NCBI GenBank assembly: GCA_026192395.1
Contig: WACF01000003.1
Location: 1-57,662 of the forward strand
Source: Proteobacteria bacterium 005FR1
GTDB lineage: Bacteria; Pseudomonadota; Gammaproteobacteria; Pseudomonadales; Cellvibrionaceae
Length of the DNA stretch: 57,662 nucleotides
Direction of reading: 5' to 3'
Positions 14,710 to 22,779 of this stretch are shown one piece after another. Under the pieces are notes generated by a model. That model was not told the DNA's origin. It saw nothing but the letters and a program-made list of their open reading frames with translations, and made no database searches. A program made the translations under genes and the position numbers. Position 1 is the stretch's first letter. Each line of letters begins with the position of its first letter.

Positions 14710-17121
14710 CTAGTTCCTGTTTTTCATTTCCTGCTCCACTGAATCCGCGAGTTCTGTCATCTTCAACACGGAGTCGGGGTTCAGTGCAATGGAAGAGATG
14801 CCCTGCTCGATCAGCCAGCGGGTGACCTCCGGGTAGTCAGATGGTGCTTGACCACAGATTCCCACGTACTTGTTTTGGCGGCGACAGGCGGCAATAGCCA
14901 TCCCCATGAGAACCTTGAGCGCTTCGTCTCGCTCATCGAACTGCGTGAGCAGGCCTGAATCACGGTCCACGCCCAGAGTCAGCTGCGTAAGATCATTCGA
15001 GCCGATGGAGAATCCATCGCAGTGCTCGAGAAACTGCTCCGCGAGCAAGGCATTGGCGGGTATCTCGCACATCATGATCAGGCGCAAACCGTTTTCTCCG
15101 CGCCTGAGGCCATGACGGGCCATTACCTCGCTGACTTTTCTCACCTCATCGACGGTGCGCACGAAGGGCAGCATCACTTCCACATTGTCGAAACCCATCT
15201 CCTCTCGCACTTTTTTCAAAGCCTTGCATTCCAGCGCAAAGCAGTCGACAAACTGCTTGGAGTAGTAGCGAGAGGCACCGCGGAAACCCAGCATGGGATT
15301 CTCTTCTTTGGGCTCATAGGCCTTGCCGCCCAACAGCGCGGCGTATTCGTTGGACTTGAAGTCACTGGTGCGGATGATCACCGGCTTGGGATAAAAGGCG
15401 GCGGCGATGCTGCCGATGCCTTCGGCCAGACGCTCAACGTAAAAGCTGGCTGGATCCGGATAGCCACCGATCCGGTTTCTGATCTCGGTCTGCAACTCCC
15501 TGTCCAGCGAGTCGAAGTCGAGCAGCGCGCCGGGATGAATGCCAATGTAGTGGCTGATAATAAATTCAAGCCGCGCCAGACCGACACCATCATTGGGCAG
15601 CGCGCCAAAGCCAAAGGCCTGTCCGGGATTGCCCACAATCAGCATGACCTTGGTCTCGGGCTTGGGCAGGTTGCTGATATCGATCTGCTTCTGTTCGTAG
15701 TCAAGCAGACCCGCATAGACATTGCCCACTTCACCTTCGGCGCAGGATACGGTTACCGGATCGCCGTTGTGCAGCACTTCGGTTGCGTTGCCGGTGCCCA
15801 CCACCGCGGGAATGCCCAGCTCGCGGGCGATGATTGCCGCGTGGCAAACCCGGCCGCCGCGATTGGTGACCACCGCACTAGCCACCTTCATCACCGGCTC
15901 CCAGTCGGGGTCAGTCATGTCGGTCACCAGAATCTCCCCGGGCTGCAGTTCGTGCATGTGGGAAGCGTCCATGATGATGCGCACCTTGCCTGCACCGATT
16001 TTGCTGCCAATGCTTTTCCCGGTCGTGAGCAACTTACCTTTCTCTTTCAGTCTGAAGCTGTCCTGCCTCACCGCGTTTTCGCGGCCGTGGACCGTCTCCG
16101 GGCGGGCCTGCACGACGAACAGCTCGCCGCTCTCACCATCTTTGGCCCACTCGATGTCCATGGGTTGTTGTCGCCCCGCACGCTTCGAATAATGCTCCTC
16201 GATGACCAGCGCGAACTCGGCAAGCTTCAGCACGTCATCATCGTCGATCGCAAAGCGATTTCGCTCCTGCTCGCGGACCGACACCGTGCGGGTCGCGGGG
16301 CCGGTCACGGCATCGCTGCTGTAGATCATCTTGATCGCCTTGTCGCCCAAGTGGCGTCGCACGATCGGGCGCTTGCCGGCGCGCAGGGTGCCCTTGTAGA
16401 CCAGGAACTCATCCGGATTGACCGCGCCCTGTACCACTGTTTCGCCAAGCCCGTAAGCGGCAGTAATCACCACCAGATCGCGGAAACCCGTTTCGGTGTC
16501 AATGGTGAACATCACGCCGGAAGCACCCAGATCCGAGCGCACCATTTTCTGCACGCCAATTGATAGCGCGACGCTCATGTGGTCGAAGCCCCTGTGCTCT
16601 CGATAGGAAATGGCGCGGTCCGTGAACAAAGAGGCAAGCACCTGCTTGCAGCTTCGCAACAGGTGATCTTTACCCTTGATGTTCAAATAGGTTTCCTGCT
16701 GCCCGGCGAAGGAGGCATCCGGGAGGTCCTCGGCAGTGGCAGAACTGCGCACCGCCACGTCCGGCTCTGGTCCATACTGGCTTTCCAGTTCTTTGTAGGC
16801 GCGAACGATTTCATCGGCCATCTTGGGTGGCATCTCGCCATCCAGAATCCAGCCCCTGATCGCGGCACCTGTTCTCGCCAGTGCGCGGGTGTCGCTGAAA
16901 TCCAGATCCTTTAGGACTCGGTCAATCCGCTCAGCAAGCTTGTTGTGCTGCAGGTAAACTCGGTAGGCCTCAGCGACCGTGGCAAATCCGCTCGGGACCT
17001 GGACGCCCTTGGCGGACAGCTCCCGAACCATTTCACCCAGGGAGGCGTTCTTGCCTCCTACCAGTGCCACGTCAGCGGAGGAGATTTCACTGAAACGCTT
17101 GATGTACTCGTAACTGCTCAT
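14710..17121 (-). CDS. ppsA: Phosphoenolpyruvate synthase
   Basis: This 803-residue protein has the full three-domain layout of PEP synthase: an N-terminal PEP/pyruvate-binding ATP-grasp domain (LVGGKNASLGEMVREL at the start), the central phospho-histidine swivel with His427 in GGRVCHAAIIARELG, and the C-terminal PEP-binding barrel with GSNDLTQLTLGVDRDS and the catalytic Cys756 in GICGQAPSD. It converts pyruvate and ATP to PEP, AMP and phosphate in the cytoplasm. The start ATG has GGAG eight bases upstream. A FNR-like box with a well-placed -10 lies about 130-180 nt upstream. The island also encodes alpha-glucan phosphorylase and PRPP synthetase, so PEP and sugar-phosphate supply appears linked to low oxygen. 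In E. coli the gene is gluconeogenic; here its setting suggests a stress role. Confidence 0.95.
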   Translation of the reverse strand: MSSYEYIKRFSEISSADVALVGGKNASLGEMVRELSAKGVQVPSGFATVAEAYRVYLQHNKLAERIDRVLKDLDFSDTRALARTGAAIRGWILDGEMPPKMADEIVRAYKELESQYGPEPDVAVRSSATAEDLPDASFAGQQETYLNIKGKDHLLRSCKQVLASLFTDRAISYREHRGFDHMSVALSIGVQKMVRSDLGASGVMFTIDTETGFRDLVVITAAYGLGETVVQGAVNPDEFLVYKGTLRAGKRPIVRRHLGDKAIKMIYSSDAVTGPATRTVSVREQERNRFAIDDDDVLKLAEFALVIEEHYSKRAGRQQPMDIEWAKDGESGELFVVQARPETVHGRENAVRQDSFRLKEKGKLLTTGKSIGSKIGAGKVRIIMDASHMHELQPGEILVTDMTDPDWEPVMKVASAVVTNRGGRVCHAAIIARELGIPAVVGTGNATEVLHNGDPVTVSCAEGEVGNVYAGLLDYEQKQIDISNLPKPETKVMLIVGNPGQAFGFGALPNDGVGLARLEFIISHYIGIHPGALLDFDSLDRELQTEIRNRIGGYPDPASFYVERLAEGIGSIAAAFYPKPVIIRTSDFKSNEYAALLGGKAYEPKEENPMLGFRGASRYYSKQFVDCFALECKALKKVREEMGFDNVEVMLPFVRTVDEVRKVSEVMARHGLRRGENGLRLIMMCEIPANALLAEQFLEHCDGFSIGSNDLTQLTLGVDRDSGLLTQFDERDEALKVLMGMAIAACRRQNKYVGICGQAPSDYPEVTRWLIEQGISSIALNPDSVLKMTELADSVEQEMKNRN

Positions 17122-17259
17122 GGGAAAGCTCCGCGTGTGAGGCTGGAACGCAAAGATCTTGCATGTTTTTTTGCGCTGCCTTTTCTGTTCGTGATCATTC
17201 GTCTGCGGCCGTCCGTGCGCGACCTTCAGTTTGCATGAATGGCGCGATGTTCTCTGAAC

Positions 17260-17302
17260 AGTCTAGATGGCGCAAGCTCGGCCATGCTTTGACATGGGTC
17301 AA
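17260..17302 (-). promoter_or_regulatory. FNR-dependent promoter candidate for ppsA (shared divergent region)
   Basis: TTGAC-ATGG-GTCAA (17289-17302) matches the FNR/Anr consensus TTGAY-N4-RTCAA at every defined position. On the minus strand TAGACT (17265-17260) lies 23 nt away, which places the box close to -41.5/-42.5 relative to a start near 17253. The box also lies 35 nt from the divergent hydrolase ATG, too close for class II activation of that gene, so ppsA is the more likely target; control of the hydrolase side is not excluded. Confidence 0.7.
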
Positions 17303-17337
17303 GGTGCGAATTCTCGGACCAACAACTGGGGGTGACT

Positions 17338-18021
17338 ATGGCGAACTGGCAGCGGTGTTCACAGGAGGTGAGGATTCCCGCCGGCGAGGCGGAACTGTCG
17401 GGACACCTGGAAGGACCGGAAAACGCGATGGGCATTGTGGTTTTCGTCCACGGCAGCGGCAGCAGCCGTTTCAGTCCACGCAACCAGCGGGTGGCGGAGC
17501 GATTGCGCAGTGCCGGGCTCGCCACCTTGCTGTTTGACTTGCTGACGTCAGATGAAGACATTCTCGACCGCACGACCCGAGCGTATCGTTTTGACATCGA
17601 CCTGTTGTCGAGTAGGCTGATCGCGGTGACCGACTGGCTCGACAGCCAACCGGCCACGAAAAACATGAAGCTGGGGTTCTTTGGCGCCAGCACCGGCGCG
17701 GCGGCGGCGCTGATTGCCGCCGCCCACCGGCGGGAGCGCACGGCCGCGGTCGTATCGCGAGGAGGCAGACCGGATCTGGCCATGAACTCTTTGCCGCAGG
17801 TATCCGCGCCTACCCTGTTGATCGTGGGCGAACTGGACACTGAGGTGATCCGCCTCAATCGGCAGGCGGAGATGGCTCTGCCCGGCGAATGCGAGCTTTC
17901 CATTATCCCCGGAGCCACACACCTGTTTCAGGAAGGAGACACGCTCGATCAGGCGGCGGACTTGGCAGCGCAGTGGTTCGTGAAATACATGAGTTCGTCG
18001 GCGGACGAGAGCGGACAATGA
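17338..18021 (+). CDS. Alpha/beta hydrolase (dienelactone hydrolase-like)
   Basis: This 227-residue alpha/beta hydrolase has an oxyanion-hole segment VVFVHGSGSSRFSPRN (about 34-49), a nucleophile elbow GASTG with the catalytic serine near residue 119, an acid in GELDTEV and the histidine in PGATHLF (about 200). It belongs to the short hydrolases that in actinobacteria are fused to or encoded next to phosphoribosyltransferases. The substrate is unknown. I chose the ATG at 17338, which has GGGGGTG five bases upstream, over a GTG two codons earlier. Its stop overlaps the next start in ATGA, so translation of hydrolase and PRPP synthetase is coupled. It is divergent from ppsA across an FNR-like box. 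Confidence 0.88.
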   Translation: MANWQRCSQEVRIPAGEAELSGHLEGPENAMGIVVFVHGSGSSRFSPRNQRVAERLRSAGLATLLFDLLTSDEDILDRTTRAYRFDIDLLSSRLIAVTDWLDSQPATKNMKLGFFGASTGAAAALIAAAHRRERTAAVVSRGGRPDLAMNSLPQVSAPTLLIVGELDTEVIRLNRQAEMALPGECELSIIPGATHLFQEGDTLDQAADLAAQWFVKYMSSSADESGQ

Positions 18022-18977
18022 GGCAGTCCGCTCCACTGTTCTTCGCGCTGGGGCAAACCGTCGAGCTGGGCAGCCGGGTCGCAGCTCACTTCGGTCTCCT
18101 GTTGAGTCCGCATGAAGAAAGAGAGTTCAGCGGTGGCGAGCATAAGGCGCGACCGCTCGTGGACGTTGCCGGCCGCAATGTCGTTGTGGTGCATTCCGCC
18201 TATGGGGACGCCGAACAAAGCGCCAACGACAAGCTGTGCCGCTTGCTGTTTTTCCTCGGTGCGCTGCGCGATGCCGGTGCCGCCTTCATCGTTGCGGTGC
18301 TTCCCTACATGCCTTACGCGCGCAAGGACCGCCGCACCAAACCCAATGACCCGGTCACCACCCGCTATGTGGCTAAATTGTTTGCAGCGGTGCGCGTTGA
18401 CGCGGTAGTGAATCTGAACGTTCACAATCCCGCAGCGCAGGAAAATGCCTTCCATGAATGTCAGTACTGCAATCTCGATGGGGCAACTTTGTTCGCGGAT
18501 CACTTCGCCGGACGTACCGGCGAAAACGCGGTGACAGTAGTGGCGCCGGACACAGGTGCCGTAAAGAACGCGCAACTGTTTCAGCAGCAATTGTTGGATC
18601 GCGGAATCGCCGCCGATCTCGCTTTCATGACCAAGACACGTAGCCAGGATATTGTCACTAGCTCGTCCGTATTCGGAGAGATTCGCGGGCGGACCGTAAT
18701 CATCTATGACGATCTGATCAGTTCAGGCACCACCATTGGCAATGCAATCCAGCACTGTTCGCAGGATGCGCGCGAGGTGTATGTGGCGGCGATCCATGGC
18801 TCCTTCACTGCCGAGGCGGACCGGCTCCTGAACTACCCGGTTCTGCGAGAGGTGGTGATCAGCGATTCGGTCGTCTCCGACGCCATTGATCGACGGCGAT
18901 GGGAGCGGAAGCTGCAAATACTCGACAGCAGTGCGCTTTTTGCCGACTTCCTTCGCAACCGTCTGGCCATTCCCTGA
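18018..18977 (+). CDS. Ribose-phosphate pyrophosphokinase (PRPP synthetase) paralogue
   Basis: This 319-residue protein has the PRS fold: the flexible catalytic loop region YARKDRRTKPNDPVTTRYVAKL (about 105-126) and the PRPP-binding loop VIIYDDLISSGTTI (about 232-245). It should make PRPP from ribose 5-phosphate and ATP. The sequence differs from housekeeping Prs (for example MRQSAPLFFALGQTVELG in place of the usual N-terminal LFSGN pattern), so it is probably a second, specialised enzyme. The housekeeping prs is normally near ispE/pth and is not in this window. The ATG overlaps the hydrolase stop codon by four bases. It ends 12 nt before a convergent gene. Together with the phosphoribosyltransferase at 6.3 kb it suggests a dedicated PRPP-using step in stress. 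Confidence 0.9.
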   Translation: MRQSAPLFFALGQTVELGSRVAAHFGLLLSPHEEREFSGGEHKARPLVDVAGRNVVVVHSAYGDAEQSANDKLCRLLFFLGALRDAGAAFIVAVLPYMPYARKDRRTKPNDPVTTRYVAKLFAAVRVDAVVNLNVHNPAAQENAFHECQYCNLDGATLFADHFAGRTGENAVTVVAPDTGAVKNAQLFQQQLLDRGIAADLAFMTKTRSQDIVTSSSVFGEIRGRTVIIYDDLISSGTTIGNAIQHCSQDAREVYVAAIHGSFTAEADRLLNYPVLREVVISDSVVSDAIDRRRWERKLQILDSSALFADFLRNRLAIP

Positions 18978-18989
18978 AAGGTGCCTCCA

Positions 18990-20048
18990 TCAATCAGTTT
19001 GCAAAGCCTGCTCACCGTGGCGGACCGCCACCGCGAGGTAGTCGCGGGTTTGTCCGAGCCATTTGTCGCGATCAGTGCTGGAGCCAGCCAAGAGATGCAA
19101 AAGGGCCAGCCGGGCGCGGATGGTGGCACGGTAGGCCTGATAGAAGTGGAGCAGGGGACTGGGCGCAGTGGCGCCGGTGACTTTCGAAACCTGCCCCACA
19201 ATCGCTGCTCCCACTTCCGGCTGACCAAGACGCTCACATTCCATGGCCAGGTAGGCACAATCGTCGAAGTGATCCATCAGCCGATAGTCACGGCAGAATT
19301 GCAGACAGTCAATGATGCGCACCTCCCCTTCCACGCAGACATGCTCCGGGCGCAAGTCGCCGTGACATTCCCGCACGCGACCCTGGCGGATCGAATCGTC
19401 GAGCAGCTGCCCGCGACGAGACAGGAAATCATCCTGTTGACGAATTGCAATTTGCAGAGCCGGCCGCAGTTCTGGTTGCTGTTCGAGCACGACGCGGTTA
19501 GCCTCAATGCCGCGACGGAAACGCTCGCGATATTCCTCCAGGCTGATCGCTACACTTGTGCATCGGCGGTAGAACTGTCCCAGCCGACCGCCAATGACTT
19601 CTCCCGTTTGCCCGTCTGCTTGTCGCGTGAGCAGGAGCTGGTCCAGCATTCGAGACAGGGGCAGGCGGCGCATTTTCAGTAACCACTCGCAGGCTCTGCC
19701 TTCGCCGTTCAGCTCGAGTTCGCCGCGGCGATTGATCCGCAAAGCTTCTACACCCAGATACACATCGTCCGCGAGCCGTCGATTGAGTAACAGCTCCAGC
19801 TGGCTGTCACGATGTCGCGCATCGATGGTGGAATAGTCCTGATCGGGCCTGAATACCGGCTTCTTCAACTTGTAGGCGAACCGCCCGGCCAGGAAAACCC
19901 AGGCCATATGGGTTTCCACAATCTCCAGCTGCTCTGGCGACTCGGGGTAGCTGGCGGGATTCTGGAGGTGCCCGAGCTTTTCCCGGTAGGAGATCTCCAG
20001 GTGACGAATGTCAGAATCGGAGCAAGGTTCGGGACGGTTCTCGGGCAT
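18990..20048 (-). CDS. Aminoglycoside-phosphotransferase-fold kinase-like protein (COG2187-type)
   Basis: This 352-residue protein has the N-terminal segment THMAWVFLAGRFAYKLKKPV and a kinase-like catalytic loop ECHGDLRPEHVCVEGEVRIIDCLQF (about residues 229-253), in which HGDL and IID correspond to the catalytic and metal-binding motifs of the APH fold. This is the COG2187 type, often found as a kinase-like domain fused to or next to an ATPase domain; only the kinase-like part is present here. The substrate is unknown. It is the last gene of a minus-strand group with the CBS-pair gene (24 nt upstream) and alpha-glucan phosphorylase. The start at 20048 has GGGGAG about 11 bases upstream. Confidence 0.8.
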   Translation of the reverse strand: MPENRPEPCSDSDIRHLEISYREKLGHLQNPASYPESPEQLEIVETHMAWVFLAGRFAYKLKKPVFRPDQDYSTIDARHRDSQLELLLNRRLADDVYLGVEALRINRRGELELNGEGRACEWLLKMRRLPLSRMLDQLLLTRQADGQTGEVIGGRLGQFYRRCTSVAISLEEYRERFRRGIEANRVVLEQQPELRPALQIAIRQQDDFLSRRGQLLDDSIRQGRVRECHGDLRPEHVCVEGEVRIIDCLQFCRDYRLMDHFDDCAYLAMECERLGQPEVGAAIVGQVSKVTGATAPSPLLHFYQAYRATIRARLALLHLLAGSSTDRDKWLGQTRDYLAVAVRHGEQALQTD

Positions 20049-20072
20049 AGACGGGTATCTCCCCGATAGCGC

Positions 20073-20567
20073 CTAGCGCGAAGCCGTCCGTTTTGTTTTG
20101 CGCTCGGTGTAAGGCGCAGTGACCGATTTCAGCGCTTCAACCAGTTGGTCGAAGGACAGCTTCTTGACCGTTTTACTGCGGCTCGGATTTTTCTGTGCTG
20201 CCTGAATCAAATCACTCAGCGACAGCATGCCCCGCAGCGTTTCGCTATCGTCGATGACGGGCAAGCGGCGGATCTTGTAATCACGCATCAGGCCAAGCGC
20301 AGCGTCCAACTCATCCGATTCGCGGCAGGAAAACAGGGGCCGGTTGCCGATGACATCGCCAGCGCGCATGTCCGACAGCGCCCGGTTGTTGAGCGAGCAG
20401 CCCATGGCGATGTCTCTGTCGGTAACAACCCCGATTGGCCTGTCGGCGGAATCCACGACCGGAATGGCACCGCAGTCATGGTTCCACATCAACAAGGCGA
20501 CCGCCTGTAGATTGGTGTCTACATGACACCGGGCGACGTCTGTCTGCATGATCTCCTTTACCAGCAT
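20073..20567 (-). CDS. CBS-domain pair protein
   Basis: This 164-residue protein consists of two CBS domains: the first around VKEIMQTDVARCHVDTNLQAVALLMWNHDCGAIPVVD, the second around MRAGDVIGNRPLFSCRESDELDAALGLMRDYKIRRLPVIDD. A basic C-terminal tail (KTVKKLSFDQL to the end) follows. Stand-alone CBS pairs bind adenine nucleotides and often act as energy sensors. I chose the ATG at 20567, preceded by TTGGAG at about nine bases. The longer frame to 20642 adds a segment with no domain similarity. It lies between alpha-glucan phosphorylase (118 nt upstream) and the kinase-like gene (24 nt downstream) on the same strand. An energy-sensing role in the stress island is a reasonable inference. Confidence 0.88.
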   Translation of the reverse strand: MLVKEIMQTDVARCHVDTNLQAVALLMWNHDCGAIPVVDSADRPIGVVTDRDIAMGCSLNNRALSDMRAGDVIGNRPLFSCRESDELDAALGLMRDYKIRRLPVIDDSETLRGMLSLSDLIQAAQKNPSRSKTVKKLSFDQLVEALKSVTAPYTERKTKRTASR

Positions 20568-20685
20568 AAACAACTCCAAGTTTTGGTTCGCGACAGCGTA
20601 TCGTCTGCAAGATTTGTGGCATTGGCTGTGGCCGTGATCCAAACAAGACTGCCATCGAAGTGCATCGGGACGGCCGTGGAAGTAA

Positions 20686-22380
20686 TCAGCGGATATAGGC
20701 CTCAGTCACATAGCGGCGCATCATGCGGTGACTGTTGAAGAAGGCGGCATTCTTACTGATGGACCCTTTCATCACTTTGATCCACTCGTCTCGCCGCTGA
20801 GAGTACATTGGTAGGACAACGTGTTCGAGCTTGTGATACAGCGATTCCGCATCGCGTGCAGCGTCGCTCTGGTTAGCCTCGCCCACGGCCCAACCCGTCA
20901 GACCTTCGATGCAGCCTTCAATCCACCAGCCGTCGAGCACGCTGAGGCTCGGCACGCCATTGAAGGCTGCCTTCATACCGCTCGTTCCCGACGCTTCCAG
21001 GGGCTGCATCGGCGTGTTGAGCCACACATCGACGCCAGCCACGAGGGCCTGAGCGGTAGCCATGGAATAGTTAGGTAGAAAGGCAATGGAGACCACGCCT
21101 TTCAGCTGGCGCATATAGTTGTGCAAGTTTTCTATCAGTCGCTTGCCGCCGTGGTCCGCCGGATGGGCTTTCCCTGCCAGTACGATCTGAAAGGGATGCT
21201 CCCGGGCAAGCTGCGCCAACCGGTCGATGTCACTGAACAGCAGGTCCGGTCGTTTGTAAGCGGTCATCCGCCTGGCGAAGCCGAGTACCGGCAGGGTCGG
21301 GTCGAAGCGCTGACCTGTAATTTTTTCGATTCCCTCGAGCAGGTGCTGCTTGGCGAGGCCGTGCGCGTTCCAGATCAGCTCGTCCGGGAGACAGCAGTCG
21401 GCGCGCACCAGCAACTCCGGCTCGTGCTGCCAGCCGGGGAAGTAGCTGTCGAACAATTCCGCCATGGGCTTGCAGGTCCAGGTGGCGGGGTGAACGCCGT
21501 TGTTGATGGCCCGCACTGCATATTCAGGAAATATTTTTCGTGAGACCTGGGCATGTCGTTTGGTAACACCGTTGATGGTCTCACTGAGATTCAGTGCCAG
21601 TCGGGTCATGTTCATGCGATCCTCTCCGGCGAGCTTCTTCAGCAGCTTCAAGTCGCTGAAATCGGTCAGCATCCGACCCACGAGGTCGTAGTGGAATTTG
21701 TCATGGCCCGCTTCCACCGGAGTGTGGGTTGTGAAACTGCACTGCTCGCGAATAGTCGCCAGATACGGAGTCTCTCCTGCGCGAAGATCCTCGTCGGCAA
21801 AACTGTTGCGATGCAACAGTTCCAGAGCAAGTAAAGCTGAGTGTCCTTCGTTCATGTGGTGATGGAAAATGCGGAAGCCGAGTGCCTGAAGCATTCGAAT
21901 GCCGCCCACGCCTAGGACGATCTCCTGCTTCAATCGGTAGCTCTCGTCACCGCCATAAAGATGATTGGTAACCTTGCGATCTTCTTCATTGTTTTCGGCA
22001 AGATCGGTGTCCAGAAGGATGACCGGCTCGCGGCCATTGGTATGACCCCGTAAAATGTAAATCCAGCCTCCGACCCAGACCGACCGACCTTCAATGGAGA
22101 CGGTGATTTTTGCTTCCAGTGCAGAGGCGTAGTCTTCCGGCCGCCACCAGTCAGCTTGCTCGGTTTGACGCCCTTCACTGTCGATCTCCTGCTGGAAATA
22201 TCCCGCGCGGCTGACCAGCGTTACGCCCACCATATTCAACTCAAGATCCGCCGCGGAACGCAATGTATCCCCCGCGAGAATGCCAAGCCCGCCGCTGTAG
22301 GTGGGGATCTCCGGCTGCAGTGCGATCTCCATGGAAAAATAGGCAACACGGAGATTGCTGGTATAGGGCTTCAAGGACAT
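20686..22380 (-). CDS. glgP: Alpha-glucan (glycogen) phosphorylase, short form
   Basis: This 564-residue protein belongs to the short alpha-glucan phosphorylase group of family GT35. The start VAYFSMEIALQPEIPTYSGG (about 10-30) and the C-terminal EASGTSGMKAAFNGVPSLSV block, with the lysine that binds pyridoxal phosphate, are diagnostic. It releases glucose 1-phosphate from glycogen or maltodextrin. At ~560 residues it is much shorter than the ~800-residue E. coli type and matches the TIGR02094-like short group. I chose the ATG at 22380; the longer frame to 22479 begins inside the FNR-like box. It leads the operon with the CBS and kinase-like genes. Its FNR-type promoter (box 22466-22479, -10 near 22441) suggests storage glucan is mobilised at low oxygen. 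Confidence 0.92.
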   Translation of the reverse strand: MSLKPYTSNLRVAYFSMEIALQPEIPTYSGGLGILAGDTLRSAADLELNMVGVTLVSRAGYFQQEIDSEGRQTEQADWWRPEDYASALEAKITVSIEGRSVWVGGWIYILRGHTNGREPVILLDTDLAENNEEDRKVTNHLYGGDESYRLKQEIVLGVGGIRMLQALGFRIFHHHMNEGHSALLALELLHRNSFADEDLRAGETPYLATIREQCSFTTHTPVEAGHDKFHYDLVGRMLTDFSDLKLLKKLAGEDRMNMTRLALNLSETINGVTKRHAQVSRKIFPEYAVRAINNGVHPATWTCKPMAELFDSYFPGWQHEPELLVRADCCLPDELIWNAHGLAKQHLLEGIEKITGQRFDPTLPVLGFARRMTAYKRPDLLFSDIDRLAQLAREHPFQIVLAGKAHPADHGGKRLIENLHNYMRQLKGVVSIAFLPNYSMATAQALVAGVDVWLNTPMQPLEASGTSGMKAAFNGVPSLSVLDGWWIEGCIEGLTGWAVGEANQSDAARDAESLYHKLEHVVLPMYSQRRDEWIKVMKGSISKNAAFFNSHRMMRRYVTEAYIR

Positions 22381-22438
22381 AGGGCTGGACACCTGGATGT
22401 GGCCGGGAGCTCTGAAGGGCTTTGAACTACGCACGCCG

Positions 22439-22479
22439 AGTCTATGTGTTCGCTCGAATGGCGAGTTGATGCAAGTCAA
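22439..22479 (-). promoter_or_regulatory. FNR-dependent promoter candidate for alpha-glucan phosphorylase
   Basis: TTGAT-GCAA-GTCAA (22466-22479) matches the FNR consensus TTGAY-N4-RTCAA at every defined position. On the minus strand TAGACT (22444-22439) lies 21 nt away, close to the class II spacing. The same hexamer TAGACT serves the box at ppsA. The start site would be near 22432, giving a leader of about 50 nt. Confidence 0.72.
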
Positions 22480-22690
22480 ACTGCAGCAAAACGACGCCGG
22501 AGAAATGTGAGCCCTGATCTCGCCAGACTTGATCTCGTATAGCTGCGGGATTGATCACCACCTGATCACCCCAGTTGATCGACCCGCCATTCGGCGTTTT
22601 GTGCTTTCTAATGGCGCCTGCTGCGCTGTTCCACCGGAACTTAGAAGCGTGAAAAACCTCATCTTCATCTACTAGCTCCGACTGAGCCAT
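22442..22690 (-). CDS. Candidate small protein of unknown function
   Basis: An 82-codon frame starts at an ATG with GGAG five bases upstream (22697-22700 on the plus strand), a good ribosome binding site. It reads into the FNR-like box of the phosphorylase gene and stops just past it. The first half is acidic then mixed (MAQSELVDEDEVFHASKFRW); no domain, signal peptide or membrane segment is seen. It could be a real small gene upstream of alpha-glucan phosphorylase or a chance frame in a 399-nt gap. If real, its 3' end carries the FNR-like site. Low confidence. Confidence 0.33.
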   Translation of the reverse strand: MAQSELVDEDEVFHASKFRWNSAAGAIRKHKTPNGGSINWGDQVVINPAAIRDQVWRDQGSHFSGVVLLQFDLHQLAIRANT

Positions 22691-22779
22691 TTCTACTCCA
22701 AAAACAATGAGCCTTCCATCCCTTCGCCAATGTCAGGAAAACGGACGAAAACAACAGGACAAGACAAAAAGGGGAAAGC

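Noticed and set aside
15022-16563. 513-codon plus-strand frame opposite ppsA
   Set aside because: It lies antisense to a fully motif-supported ppsA; the frame is a by-product of GC-rich codon usage, and its product has no recognisable domain.
22520-22590. Three TTGAT-containing motifs in the phosphorylase upstream gap
   Set aside because: Only half-sites match; the second halves do not fit ATCAA/GTCAA, and they may be codons of a small gene.
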